Shown here piece after piece: positions 10,999 through 23,046 of a stretch of 64,000 nucleotides of DNA. The notes beneath the pieces were generated by a model that was not told where the DNA came from, searched no databases, and saw nothing but the letters and a program-made list of their open reading frames with translations. Made by a program: the position numbers and the translations under genes. This DNA is from Phascolomyces articulosus (lineage: Eukaryota; Mucoromycota; Mucoromycetes; Mucorales; Lichtheimiaceae), in contig JAIXMP010000011.1 in the NCBI GenBank assembly GCA_025677815.1, positions 992,001-1,056,000 of the forward strand. The letters are read 5' to 3'. The first letter of the stretch is position 1, and each line of letters begins with the position of its first letter.

Positions 10999-12500
10999 CA
11001 TTTGGCTACCAATGGCATCCTGACAAATGCGCAATAATCGATCCAGTAATGACAACAACGACATCTACAGATGATGGCAACGCGGGTATGCAGAACGTAC
11101 CAACATACCGGCTATATACTAAAACAATTCCCATGGTTAAAACATTCAAGTATCTTGGTATACCCTTTAACCAGTTTGGTATTGACAGCGATCTTCTCAT
11201 TAACCAGCGGATCACTAAAGCAACCGGAAGTATGGCACTCCTTAGACAATTGGGTATACAACAATATGGAGTTGGGCTTTGGCCAGCCCTTAGAGCCTAT
11301 CGCACCTTCGTCCGCCCAGTGATGGAATATGGAATAGCAATATCAACATTATCTCAAGTACAAATCGACAAACTTGATAAAGCACAAAAAGGATGTATCA
11401 AAATGACCCTCAACCGCAATGCTAAAACACAATTCCCAACTATCGTTCCTATGGTTGTGGCTAATATACCATCGATGAAAATTCGAACACGTACTCTTCA
11501 ATTCAAATTCGTCACCCGGCTACAAAATTTACCAGTTTCAACGCTTGTCAAATCGATCGAACTATCGTTCCTTTGGAACAAAAATCCTGACGAACACTGG
11601 AAAAAGCTATCAGCCAGGAACCAATTTTATCAACTTTATTACAAACTCAAAAAATCTCCTAAACCACCAAACGACTTAATCTCAGCAACAATCCAGCAAA
11701 AACGCGATGAAGAATTTAAGCTCTTAAAAGATAAATTCAAAACCATCTCTTATATGCGGGATATTCGAGTGGTCGAACCAATAATGTACTTGGAACTGCC
11801 ATCAAAAGATCGGCATAGGATGATGAAATGGAGAATGCATTGGCTACCATCCTATCCCATTAAAACGTGTCGGTGTGGAGAAATAAACGCAACAAGGGAG
11901 CATTATAAAATATGTCCACGGCTTCAACCCTTATTACTAAAACTTCTTGATCACTATGGAACTATTCCAGATCTAAAACATCCAGTACAACCCTTGGATT
12001 ATATCTTGAATAATATCCCTCGCAATGAAGTAGTCCTTGGCAATAAACGATGGATAAAGGCCTGACCAGCCCTTATTCGCGTACTACGAGAAATTGATCT
12101 TCTAAGTCATGCAGATGCAGACTTCAACCTGAATGACGAACCTGATCCAGAAGTAACAATGAAACAACAACAAAACAACACCCAAAGTTAACTTTCCTGG
12201 AATCTAATTTCACCTCAAATCGTAACCCACTCTCTCCCTCTTATTCGTATTTTTCCCTTTCACCTTATCCTTATATATTCTCATAGTTATCACATTAAAT
12301 CTTATGTATCCTACATAATAGTACCCAAAACATAGCTTTATATTCTCTCTCCAACATACAAGTTAGCTTTTTTCCCCAAAGGGTTTTTTTTCAGTTATTC
12401 TTTCTATATTTCCTATTTACAACATATAAAGAACCGCAAGGAAGTGACCATATGCTCAAGGCGCCGGTCTGTCACCTTCCACAATAAAATCATAATAATA
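10998..12500 (+). mobile_element. 5'-truncated LINE, C-terminal part of the reverse transcriptase ORF
   Basis: The open frame runs through WHPDKCAIID (upstream of the ATG at 11049) and FKYLGIPFN, typical of the end of a non-LTR reverse transcriptase palm/thumb, to a C-terminal zinc-like cluster CRCGEINATREHYKICP (about residues 276-292 from that ATG). The frame ends at TGA 12063-12065 right after RWIKA. The same frame then stays open for 41 more codons (PALIRVLREID ...) to TAA at 12189, so the TGA is probably a nonsense change of a Trp codon near the C-terminus. The 3' UTR ends in an ATAATAATAAT-type tail near 12490-12500, as LINE tails often do. The endonuclease and most of the RT are missing, so this copy is dead on arrival. 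Confidence 0.85.
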
Positions 12501-14025
12501 ATTTTTCACCTATATATATATTACAAAAAAAGTTACCACTATTTTATATCTATCCAGAAATCACTATATAAACATGAGCATTGAAAACTATAACGTAGTA
12601 CATTTAATTCAACTATCTATATCCAGAAAAATATTAGAATAAGTTACAAGTGTTTTGAAGATGCATTATAAGAATCGCTCCTATTCTGTTACAGAAACAT
12701 TTTAGTTCTTTGAATAAAAGAAAGCTAGCCATGGTTATACAATGTTTGTACCCTTTGAGCATGCTCATCGGAATCCAGAGTTTATAACAATGTTATATGT
12801 GTATCTAAAATATACTCAAATTAGGTTTATGGTAATAGAAAAATACTTACGGGTTTAGGATGTAAAATATGTTTTAGGGTTTAGTTGTTATAAGCGAGCT
12901 AAACGGAGTGAAGTGGAGCGAGCGGCTAGGGTTTTGTATAGGATTTTATACATAAACCAATGTCGAGCTACGCTAATCTTTCTTTTTGGCATCCATCCAG
13001 TTATTCTCTCCTGAAACCGAATATCAACGTGTATAATATATTTTCATCTGATAACTTTGTTTTCTTACTTTAATTTTACTGTTAACGTTGCAAACATCCA
13101 CTTTTTTAAAAAAATAAGTAGATTAGCTTCCCTGTGTCATTTTTTCTCAATATAACTATCGCCAAAGTATTTGTCACACCCAATTACTTATACAATTTCT
13201 CAATAAAAGGTCCTCTACTGACTAATGTGGTAAATAGTACTTTCTTTGTGTCTCAATAAATTATAGTTTTCCGCTCACATACTCTTTCACTTATGTCCGC
13301 TCCTTATATACTTTAATCACAATCATTTAAATTTTAACCAAACAAATATATCAATGCTGTTATTGGTGTAAGAGGTACACATGACAGCTGTTTTCAATGG
13401 GTCCCATCTTTGCTGACACGAAATACTCTTGATTTCTTTGTTGATACCAGTATCAGGTGATATGTGGTATATAAATGTTTTTAAATAGTTTTTTAGATGT
13501 GCATCCAGTTTTTGTATAGATCCAAAGTTTTACAATGTAAAACTTTTTTTTTTCATAAAGATATATTAAAAAATGATAGCTTATATCTTATGAATTCGTT
13601 ATTGTTTAATCAACTGTATATAAAATTCAAGCGTTTGTTGAGGATTGCATTAGGATGCTCACTCTCTCTTCTTAGGTCTCTCAAAGTACCTCACTTCAGA
13701 AACTTTCTTCAAAATAATTACCATACTTTATATCAGCGTGAATCTTTTAATTCCATGAATTTAGCTCTATTGTGCCAAACTATAAAAATCCTGAAATTGA
13801 TTTTCAAAAGTCTTATAAAACTAAAGAGATTTTAATATTTTAGAGCTATATGCCACGATAATCGAGCTACAATTGAAACTTACAGCGTAATATTCCCAAT
13901 TCCTGGCCAAGACCTGATCTGACAATTCCAGGCTTGCGCCGTAAATACTGCACTACAGCATAGCAATTAACGCTTTTTTTTTTTTGAGTAATTTAATTTT
14001 ATTCTAATCATTGGATATAGCCTAT
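12501..14025. other. Gap with telomere-like and GC-rich motifs; no gene supported
   Basis: At 12850-12945 there are GGGTTTAGG, TTTTAGGGTTTAG and CTAGGGTTTT motifs around a GC-rich tract made of GAGCGAGC/GGAGTGAAG-like units. A 112-codon ORF at 13497-13835 has no recognisable features and AT-rich composition. Poly(T) sits near 13974-13985, just past the beta-glucosidase stop. Confidence 0.5.
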
Positions 14026-17000
14026 TTATATTGTAAATGGAATGGAAGCACGAATATCCCTACTACTGGCACCAACATGCACTGTAAATTGACCTTCTGC
14101 GAGCTTCCATTTTTCTGATTCTTCATCCCAAGTACTTAAATCAACATCAGTAAACTCGAAATTGACTGTCTTCGTATCACCCGCTTTAATATAAACCTTT
14201 TCAAATCCACGAAGCAATTTTGGTGGTTCGCCAGCAGAGGGCGGAAAAGTGATATAAGCCTGCGGAATCTCGGCACCATCTACACTGCCTACATTGTTGA
14301 TGGTAATGGATGTGACAACTTTGGTATTGGCACCATTTCGCTCGGCTACGACGCTGATATCATCGTATTCGAACTTTGTATATGATAATCCATAACCAAA
14401 TTCAAATAGAGGCTTAATGTCTTTGGCATCGAAATACTTGTAGCCCACAAGTAATTTTTCGCTATACACAACCTGTCTTATTTGCATTAATAAAAGAAGG
14501 TTGCTGTTCTAAGCTAAATAAAACGGAATAAAATAATACCTCTGAGTGGGTGGAAATATGGGCTGGATAGTCCTCTGCGTTTTTTGCTATCGTATATGGA
14601 AGTCTGCCACTTGGGTTCACATCACCAAAAAGTATATCAGCCAAAGCATTGCCTGATTCTTGACCAGCAAGACCAGGCCAGACAATCGCTTTGATGCTTT
14701 TGTTCTCTATCCAAGGCATAAGCACAGGACCAACAGAATTAATAACTAGAATAACATTATCACTGGCTTCTGATACCGCCTCAATCTGTTATTAAATTCA
14801 ATTTTAGCTTTTTATGTCAAGTAAAAAAAAAAGGTATATACGGGTAATAAGAAATACGCACCAATTTATCACCATTGTGCCATAATGACATGTTCATCCG
14901 ATCATTGTTGCCATCGACTACAATGTACTCTTCCCCGGAATCAGCCATAGCAAATACAATAGAAACATCGGCACTAGATGCTAAATCCTTGGCTCTATCT
15001 AGATCATAATCATCAAAAGTATGGACAACATTGATCTCATCCTCCATACGGGCTTTAATTCCATCTATGGGAGTAACTAGATATGGGAAATCAGCAGTTC
15101 CTGAACCCCAGCCCATAGCAACTATAAATGCAAAACATACGAGTGTTTTAGCATATTCAATTCAAATAAAACCAAAATAGATATACCACAATACAAAGAG
15201 TAAAACGTACGGTGACCATTTCCGCAGCTTTGATCCGGACATCCTTGTAGACCTTCTGGGATTGGCCCAGCATTGCTTCCTATAATAGCTATTTTCTTAA
15301 AGTCATTTCCGAGCGGCAAAATTTCATCTTCATTACGAAGAAGAACAACACTTGCTGAACCCATTTCTCGAACGAGCCTGTCATGATCGTCCTGCACAAG
15401 TACTACAGGTGCGTCGGTTCTATTAAACGTATTAAGCGTTGTCTTGGGATAATTCTTATCTTGCATCATCTGCAGTTGATAAAGAGTTCAAGAATTAATT
15501 GTAATCCATATTATCATAAATGTAATTTTTTTTCACTAATACGTACTTTAAAGTGTGATGCAGCGATACGAAGGGACATGTCTGTTACCTAACAAAGAGT
15601 TGTTCAATACTATAGCATATAAAAAAAATGCGTGTGACTTACTCTCTCTTCAGAAACTTTGCCCTCATGGACAGCTTTCGTAAGGTTCGGACCGAAGAAT
15701 GTCAAACCATCTCCCATTAGTATATCTCCCTAAATTTAGAAACGATGAGATGGTGAGGGTCAATCCAGATATAGTTATTATAACCTGTCTATTAAATTTT
15801 AGGAATATCCTAAATATCATACCGGCATAGTCATATCGAGTCCTGCATTAGCAGCTTTTATAGTCGAATGAGTCGCCCCCCTAGTAAACAATCTTAATTA
15901 CAATCTAATATTTATTATCATAAGTACGGTATGTAATATTACCAGTCGCTCATCACCGGTCCTCGGAATCCAAGTTCATTTTTCAGAACTGTATTCAGAA
16001 TATAATCATTTTCGCATGCATCTTTAATATAAAAAGTTAGTTATTACTGAAAACTTTAAAAATAAATAATAAAGGAGTATACTTACAGATACCGTCGAAT
16101 CGATTGTAACCACACATTACCGCACCAACCCCTGCTTCGACTGCTCGAGCATATGGCCATAACCAAACTTCATGAAGGGTCCGTTTGTCAATGATAGACG
16201 AAGACTAATATTATAAATATAATGTTTGTTTCAGGATTAGTATATTTTTATATTTAAAAGATGTAAGATAAAAATACATTACATACTGTAGTACGATTTG
16301 TTTCCTGGTTATTTCCAATATAGTGCTTTACAGTGGCGATCTACACAAAATGTATTTAGGTTAAATGCGACATTATGAACCGTTTTTTTTTTGTGAATTA
16401 ATAATAACATACGACACCCTGACTTTGTATCCCTATAATTGTTTCTCTGCCCGCTACCCCGGCAAGCCATGGATCCTGATTGAAAAGTGAGATTAAAAAG
16501 TGAGATCGGTTTCATTGTAGTATAGCATTATATAAAGTATGTTGCTTACTTCACCAAAACCTTCCCATGCACGCCCAGATTGAGGAGACCGCATAATATC
16601 AATACTTGGCCCGAGCTGGAAATGAACTCCTTTTGCTCTGAATTCTTTGCCCATATATTCACCACGTTGTCGTATCGCTGACCTGTCGAAAGATGAAGCC
16701 GCAGTAATACCCGAAACACCAGCAGTGACATTATCAGCAAAACGAATGCCAAGAGGGCTATCTTGCAAACAAAGGGAAGGAAAATCTGGATCTATGGATG
16801 CATATGTATTGCCAACACATAGAGTTTTCTCCCATCCCATACCAGTTGCCAATCCAACCTTTTGTTCGAGACTCATACGACTAACGATTGATTTTGCTTT
16901 ATCGTATGCTTGGTCCCAAGTCAATGAACCGTCTCCACTGCTGTCGCCATCGCTGGATATAACCAAGGCATTAAATACAGATGATAATATTAGAAAGAAA

Positions 17001-17026
17001 AAAGTTGATCGGGTTAAAAAAGTCAT
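14026..17026 (-). CDS. GH3 family beta-glucosidase (secreted), 12 exons
   Basis: It hydrolyses terminal beta-glucosides such as cellobiose. Exons (minus, by eye): 17026-16550, 16475-16413, 16340-16287, 16204-16087, 16021-15943, 15880-15823, 15729-15643, 15588-15547, 15469-15211, 15121-14862, 14785-14540, 14472-14026. They join in phase to 729 aa. A hydrophobic N-terminus ([20 protein letters not shown]) is a likely signal peptide. Family motifs: [19 protein letters not shown], and MSDW with the expected nucleophile Asp near residue 263. Then come [11 protein letters not shown], the second-domain [14 protein letters not shown] loop that would carry the acid/base Glu, and a C-terminal fibronectin-III-like domain (about 600-729). 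The length suits the shorter fungal GH3 enzymes. It is divergent from the F-box gene across 1.3 kb. No break was found. Confidence 0.94.
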
Positions 17027-18351
17027 GTTTGCGTTTTAAAAATCCAACGACAACAATTTGCACCCTTTATATATCTTGTATAATATCTCCTTTTTCTTTG
17101 TATACAAACACTCAGCCATTCGTGGTATGTGCATGTTTGTGATTTAAAGTTTTTACTTTCATTTTCCCGCTTATGAACATTCAGTTTCTCTCACACTGAA
17201 AGTTCGTAACTTAGATTCACTTTAATGCTGTTTCGTGAGATTCATAAAGTATACTGTTACCCACTACTCTTCTTTTTTGCATTGGAGTTATAATTTGTTT
17301 TCCAAGGAGACGAGCGGCTTTTTTGACATATTGTTTGTGTGTATTATAAGCATAAAGGAAAAAACATTCCAATGAACGTTGTAGTATTTATAGTCGTCCC
17401 GTGATGGCCATTGTGCGAGCCAAGTTTATCGTGTCTGAAAATTGCCAAAATGAGCAGTCATTGCTTCGAGTAATCTCCCTAAAATCTATGGAAGGTTATG
17501 GGGGGGGGGAAATGAACATGAAATCGAACAAACATCTTCAAGGATATACTTTTACATATTCAATAATCCCACTTTTGTCAGTAACTTAATATTATTTTTA
17601 TGTATTTTGATATCTTCACATCAACATGACAATTAATATAAAACTATAAGTATAATTAATGCTATACTCTTTTCCTGTTAGTTGATGCAAATTTTTATTG
17701 ATAATGAGTTGGATGCTTGTATTGCTTGCGTCCGCCTTTCATTTTACTATAATTATATCTGCACTTCCTCGCTTATTCTGTCGCATTCTTTTTATTCCAG
17801 GAAACAGCAATGAAGGTAATATCTATGGTCTTGTAAGTTTAATGTGTACTTGACATGTATTTACAATAATTATAATAGTATAAGTTTTTTTTTTGATATG
17901 TAAATGGTTGTAAGCATACAAACACTTTCAAAAATGTAATTTTTACTGGGCATAACAAGAAAGTTTCAAAGACCTATTACTCTGAAGGCCATCGTTATAC
18001 TTCATACTTCTCTTTAGAGGAGGAGAAAAATTAGTATGTTTTTATTATTATCAAATGTGGTTTCAATAGAAATATAGCAAATATGAAACTGGCCGGATTA
18101 GATAGTAAATAACTGCATTAATAAAGTGTTCCCTGTCAATAAATGAAATGAAAAGTGAACAAGTTGTACACTTTTGTACTACATTAAGCTGACAACAAAA
18201 GGAAGATCAGCCGAGAGGATTGCTAAGGTAATACAAGTTAGCCTCTTTTTCCTTCTCCTTCCACCTCGTGCTTCCGTCTCTCTCTTTCTCTTTTTTTCTT
18301 CTTCTGGATTTCCCCCTTTCTTTCTGGAAAAAATAATCACGGCATGCACCG
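17027..18351. promoter_or_regulatory. Divergent intergenic region, GH3 / F-box gene
   Basis: 1.3 kb separates two divergent start codons. A pyrimidine-rich stretch (about 18240-18330) directly precedes the F-box gene ATG, and a TATA-like stretch lies 40 bp upstream of the GH3 start. A run of nine G occurs at about 17501-17510. No gene was supported. Confidence 0.45.
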
Positions 18352-20694
18352 ATGACTGACTCACAACAATCAATGAGAGTATGGACAGGAAGCGATGGAA
18401 AATTTGAAGTCGAAGCATCTTATATTGGATTATTCCAAAATACAAAAGTCAAATTGCGCAAACAAGGGGGTGGCATGATCGCTGTACCTCTCGATCGACT
18501 TTGTGAAGCTGATGTGGCCTACATTGCAGCCCGTTCAGGTTTATCTGATCTTGCAGCAAGCATCACAGGAACAGTTATGCAAAAACCAGACAATCCAAAA
18601 GATGTGAGTATCCCTTCACCGACACTCGGGGTATCATTTGTTAACGAAGCCAATACTTCATCCACTCAGAACAGTACGAAACCAGCATTATCATCATCAT
18701 CATCGCCACTTGAGACAACTAAAGTACCAACAACAGCAATGCAGACTTTATCCATAGCAACTTCTTCTCCTCAAGATGGATATTTCTCCCCAAGACCTCA
18801 CGAACATGCTGTTTCTTCAAAACATTCTGCATCTATGATGACGCAGGAATCCATTAGTCATACACAAGCTCAGCATCAACCTTCCTCCTTACCAATGGAG
18901 TATTTTGATCATCCACAAGCGGAACAGCATCGTCCAATGATTACATCTCAGCCATTCATAGGGCATCCATCTTCATTCAGCCACACTGGCTATCCGCAAG
19001 AGGAGCACCTTCAACCAATGCATCCATCACAATCTACAGACCCCCATGCGCCTCCTGGCTATACAAATCAACTCGCGAGTACTCCACCCATGGTGGCTCA
19101 TCCAGGATATCCTACGGAACATTCACTGATGAAGCCTCGTGTACCAAATTTAAATATGGATAATCTCCCGACAAGCTATCCACAACAGCAACAACAGCAG
19201 CAGCAACAACAGCAGCAAACATTTATCATGTCTCCTCCACCAATGTCAACGCATATCAGCTATTCACATCAACAACATACACTACCAGTAGAACCACAAG
19301 CGACCGCTGAAACCTTAGTACTGACAAAAATAGATCATGGTGGACCTCAGCGTGTACGAGCCATGCGTCCTGAATCCGTTCAACTTCTTTCACAGCGCTC
19401 ACTTTCATCCATTACTGAAAAACTTGTTCATTCACCGCAAGGCCAATGGCAACCACGACCACAAAATCTCGCCGGGTTTCCACCTAATATTTTATCCAAT
19501 ATTGGGAGGTTTCTCGATGCACGTACGCGTGTTCGAATTGCTAGTGTATGTCGCTCGTTTCTTCAAGCTATGTTTCGTCCCCATGTTTGGAGACATGTTT
19601 GGTTCTTACATCAGGATCTCTACCGTGTGGATAGCCCTATGATTCACGCAATGACACAGACATTGAAAGGGTATCAATTATATCACGCTATATATACAAT
19701 CACGCTAGATGGATCGGCTGTCACTGCAGATTCAGTTGTGCACGTTTTACTTAATTTCTTGAGCTTAAGAAAATTGTCAATCAAGGGATGCTGGGAGGTT
19801 CATTCTTTCCCCTTATGCGGAAAATTGATGCAATTGGCAGCAACAGGTCAACGAGCACCTATTCAGTTGGAGGAGATAGAGTTGGGCAAAGCGTTACGAC
19901 GAGGTATTGATAAAAAGGAATCTGAGAAGAAACCAAATGCACCAAAATCATTTGGGCAAGATGTGGATAGGATACGGAATGCATTGGAGCAATTAGCCGG
20001 TAGATCTGTTCGAATTGATTGTTATTTATGTGATTTCTGTCATATTGGGGTCTCTGGCCCTATGCTTATGTGTACTGCCTGTGGACCTTTACATGTTCAT
20101 AAATGTACCAACTGTGCTCCAAAGTGTGATCGGTAAGCTTTTTTTATTATTTATTGAAAAACAAAAGCAAAAACAAAAACGGGATGAATTCTGGTATAAG
20201 TAATAATCATATATATGTACTCTAGATGCTCTGTGCGTGCCTGCAATATGCCCCAATGCCGAGGAAAAACAATTCAAATCACAACTACAAAGTGCTCACA
20301 ATGTGAAAAGTCACTTTCAATCTGTAACCAACCGCATAATCTAGCTTGTGCAGCAGCCAAAAAGCCATGCGAAAAGTGTAAAGGTGTTTATCATGTACAA
20401 TGTCGATCAAATGATGGTGGATACATATCTAATCAATGTTCAAGGTGTGGTATTGTTGCTTGCCCTACGTGCGAGTTATCAGGCTGTGCAGGAGGATGCT
20501 TTGGACAATGGTGTCGTGGATGTGTGGAACATATGGACCTAGCTCACTGTAAATGCTTTGTATTGGAGCGCAAGACGGGTGGAAAGATGCGTAAACGAAA
20601 TGTATGCAAAAATTGTCGAAAAGGTTGTGCAAAATGTAGTACAAGTGGGTTTTGCACGCGTTGCTTAGGGGTACATTCTAAACAATGCCGTTAA
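18352..20694 (+). CDS. SHD1 + F-box + C-terminal Cys-rich protein
   Basis: Two exons, 18352-20132 and 20226-20694, join in phase (CG|A) to 749 aa. The N-terminus (about 8-58) matches the SLA1 homology domain 1 pattern (VWTGSDGKFEVEASYIGL ... KVKLRKQGGGMIAVPLDRL). Residues 90-360 are low complexity, rich in Ser, Pro, His and Gln, with a poly-Gln run coded by CAG/CAA at about 19181-19220. An F-box-like helix set follows (about 372-410; FPPNILSNIGRFLDARTR). The last ~190 residues hold about 35 cysteines, mostly C-x2-C pairs, reminiscent of RING/IBR-type zinc-binding modules but not assignable by eye. Known roles: SHD1 domains bind cargo or partner proteins in endocytic adaptors, and F-boxes bind Skp1 in SCF ubiquitin ligases. 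A ubiquitin-ligase adaptor role is inference. Start chosen for the open frame and the preceding pyrimidine-rich leader. Confidence 0.85.
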
Positions 20695-20874
20695 ACTTTA
20701 TGATATTATGTACTTTCGATGCAGCAAGAAAAAAAATAATTTGTAATATATATCTGCGTTTTACATAAATGCTCTGTGTATTATTCAATAAACAGGAAAA
20801 CCTCTTTTTTATTAATTTACATTATAGATAAAATCGTGTGTTGTTATTATTGATAAAGATTCTAATGAATGCTA

Positions 20875-22257
20875 CTATCTAGATTGGTTACTTTGACATT
20901 GTTCCGCAAACATCCTTTGTTGTTGCTCTTCTGCTTCTGCAATTTCTTCTGTGTGGTCTCTCTGACATGTGTCATTTTCCAGGTTAATACCATTATTAAT
21001 ATCACTGTTTCTCGGTGCTAAGTTTGGTGGGGACGCTTCTGTTTCATTGCGCTGATAAGTCGGCGGTGGTGGTAATAATGTAGTAACTGGGTGAGTATGA
21101 CCTATTCTTGAATGTTCAGTGACAAAATAATGATTCTCAGGCAACTCGACAGCTCTCACCAATTCTTGGATCCTATGCTCACGGGCATGCACAACTTGGC
21201 ATTCCAGTTTTTGGATTTTTTCTTTTCGTTTACGTCGTTGCCGTAGCATAAATATCGCGATTAATACATACACAATCAGAGGAATCCAAAGTGCAAATGT
21301 CGCATTTGAAAGATTTGGCAAAAATACAGATATGGCACCTACAAATACCAGGAATACAATCCAGAACGTCATATGAAATCCTTGAAACTGCTCATGAACA
21401 CAGGCTGCAAAGACATCTCTCCATCGAAATGGACCATTCTCCACTTCTTCCCCTGATGAATTCCATAAAAGCGTTTTAAACCATGTACCACCTCTCTCCA
21501 GTCGGCGTTCATGTTGGTATAATTTCTGTAGGCGTACTAATGCCCCCCATTCTTGTTCTCTTTGTATATTTTGTTCAGATGTAGCGTATGCCTTGTAACT
21601 TGGTGGGCGAGAAGCCAAAGTGGATGAGCGATGAATAGATGGCAATTCAGACCTCTGCAAATGTCGAGGATGCGAAACGGTTGGTTGAAGTTGCTCAGAG
21701 TAACTTGGTTCTTCTAACGAAGTAGGTGTTAATGCATTTACGTTGTATATTTGACTGCCATGAATATTGCGACGGAGTTCATCATCATATTGTGATGTTT
21801 GCTGGGTATCAGTTTCTTCTTCATGTTGAGTGGGGAGCTGGCTACTACGTCTGTATCCTTCTAATCTATCCATGGTACCATGGATCATAGAGCTTCGTCG
21901 TCGGTTTCTGTTGTTAATCGATGGGATGGTTGATAAATTACTACTTATGTTGGAATCAGTTTCTTGGGAAATACTTAGGTATTCTTCATCTTTCTTTTGT
22001 GAAGATTGAATGGTATCTATATAATGCTGTTTATTGTGAGGAGCAGTACATTGCTGTTCAGTGTTGTTGTTGCTAACGTTGTTAACCCCATGTCCGAGAG
22101 TGAATGACCTTCGACGAAGTTGTATAGAGGTTGATACCTCAGTATTATTGTAAGTAAATGTATCTAATGAAATTGCTGACGATCGACGGATGGGCTTGTT
22201 TATTTGTGGAGACATTATATTCCTGACAGATAAGTTTTCAATGAAAGAAGTGGGCAA
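20875..22257 (-). CDS. Two-TM membrane protein with PPxY motifs
   Basis: A single-exon ORF of 460 aa. The N-terminal ~290 residues are hydrophilic, rich in Ser, Asn and Gln, with several RRSS-type basic/serine clusters that could be phosphorylated. Two hydrophobic segments follow (MTFWIVFLVFVGAISVFLP and ALWIPLIVYVLIAIFMLR), then a basic RQRRKRKEK stretch and a short helical region. PPSY (about residue 215) and PPTY within LPPPPTYQ (about 400) fit the PPxY consensus bound by WW domains of Nedd4/Rsp5 ubiquitin ligases. The topology resembles a small membrane-anchored ligase adaptor or a nuclear-envelope or ER protein; the family is not recognised. It is divergent from the first arrestin gene and convergent with the F-box gene, with only about 180 bp between the stops. 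Confidence 0.75.
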   Translation of the reverse strand: MPTSFIENLSVRNIMSPQINKPIRRSSAISLDTFTYNNTEVSTSIQLRRRSFTLGHGVNNVSNNNTEQQCTAPHNKQHYIDTIQSSQKKDEEYLSISQETDSNISSNLSTIPSINNRNRRRSSMIHGTMDRLEGYRRSSQLPTQHEEETDTQQTSQYDDELRRNIHGSQIYNVNALTPTSLEEPSYSEQLQPTVSHPRHLQRSELPSIHRSSTLASRPPSYKAYATSEQNIQREQEWGALVRLQKLYQHERRLERGGTWFKTLLWNSSGEEVENGPFRWRDVFAACVHEQFQGFHMTFWIVFLVFVGAISVFLPNLSNATFALWIPLIVYVLIAIFMLRQRRKRKEKIQKLECQVVHAREHRIQELVRAVELPENHYFVTEHSRIGHTHPVTTLLPPPPTYQRNETEASPPNLAPRNSDINNGINLENDTCQRDHTEEIAEAEEQQQRMFAEQCQSNQSR

Positions 22258-23046
22258 AAAGAAATTTCGAATATTTTACAAGGGGAGAATAGTTATTGCA
22301 TTTTATGTGAAACTTGACCTGTAATTTTATGGAGAAGGGAGTAAAATTTCTTGCGGTCTACCACCATTGCTGTTACCTGTTAACATTTATTTCTTACTTC
22401 AGACTACTTACAATTGTTCAGACAGTTACATTGCTACTGTCCATAGATTAGCACGATCATTGTTATGTACGTTCCTGGTGAAACAAGTACATGAGCTTGA
22501 ATAAAACACAAGCAAACATTCGACGGACAATCAGATTCGTAATGTGCAGAGATTTAATTAAATTTCCATGATGTCCTTTTTTCTCCCTGACACCCATTAT
22601 TTTTAACACAAGTATTCCAATGTTTCTAATACTGAACCAACAAAGGCTGGAATATTTAACTCAGTTAAAAATTGATGTTAAAAGATCCACTACTATTATT
22701 AGTATAAATCCTCAGGCAGCCTACGGAATTGGTCATTTCATTCATTAAAACCCGTACTTCTTACCGTGCTGATATTTATCATGTGTTGATAGAGCAATAT
22801 GCTTGCCATTGTGCCGAAACCGAGCCAACCAAAAAAGTTGCTGACTACCATAATTTAAGAATGCTACCTCTATCGTTTTCGTGGACCCTTTATCCCCACA
22901 CTAGAAGTCTCCAGGGGCCCGACTAATTGTTACACATGGTTGCTTTTTTTATAACAATAAACTTTAACGAACCTGTTCTCTGAACATTTTTTACACTTCT
23001 TTTTCTTTTCTTCCTCTCATTTTCGTCATTATTTATCAAGTCTAAA
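22258..23046. promoter_or_regulatory. Divergent promoter region, PPxY membrane protein / arrestin
   Basis: About 790 bp between divergent starts. A pyrimidine tract (about 22995-23030) precedes the arrestin ATG. A short ORF at 22729-22926 has no recognisable features. Confidence 0.4.

Noticed and set aside
13497..13835. 112-codon ORF before the beta-glucosidase
   Set aside because: AT-rich, no domain, no supporting signals.
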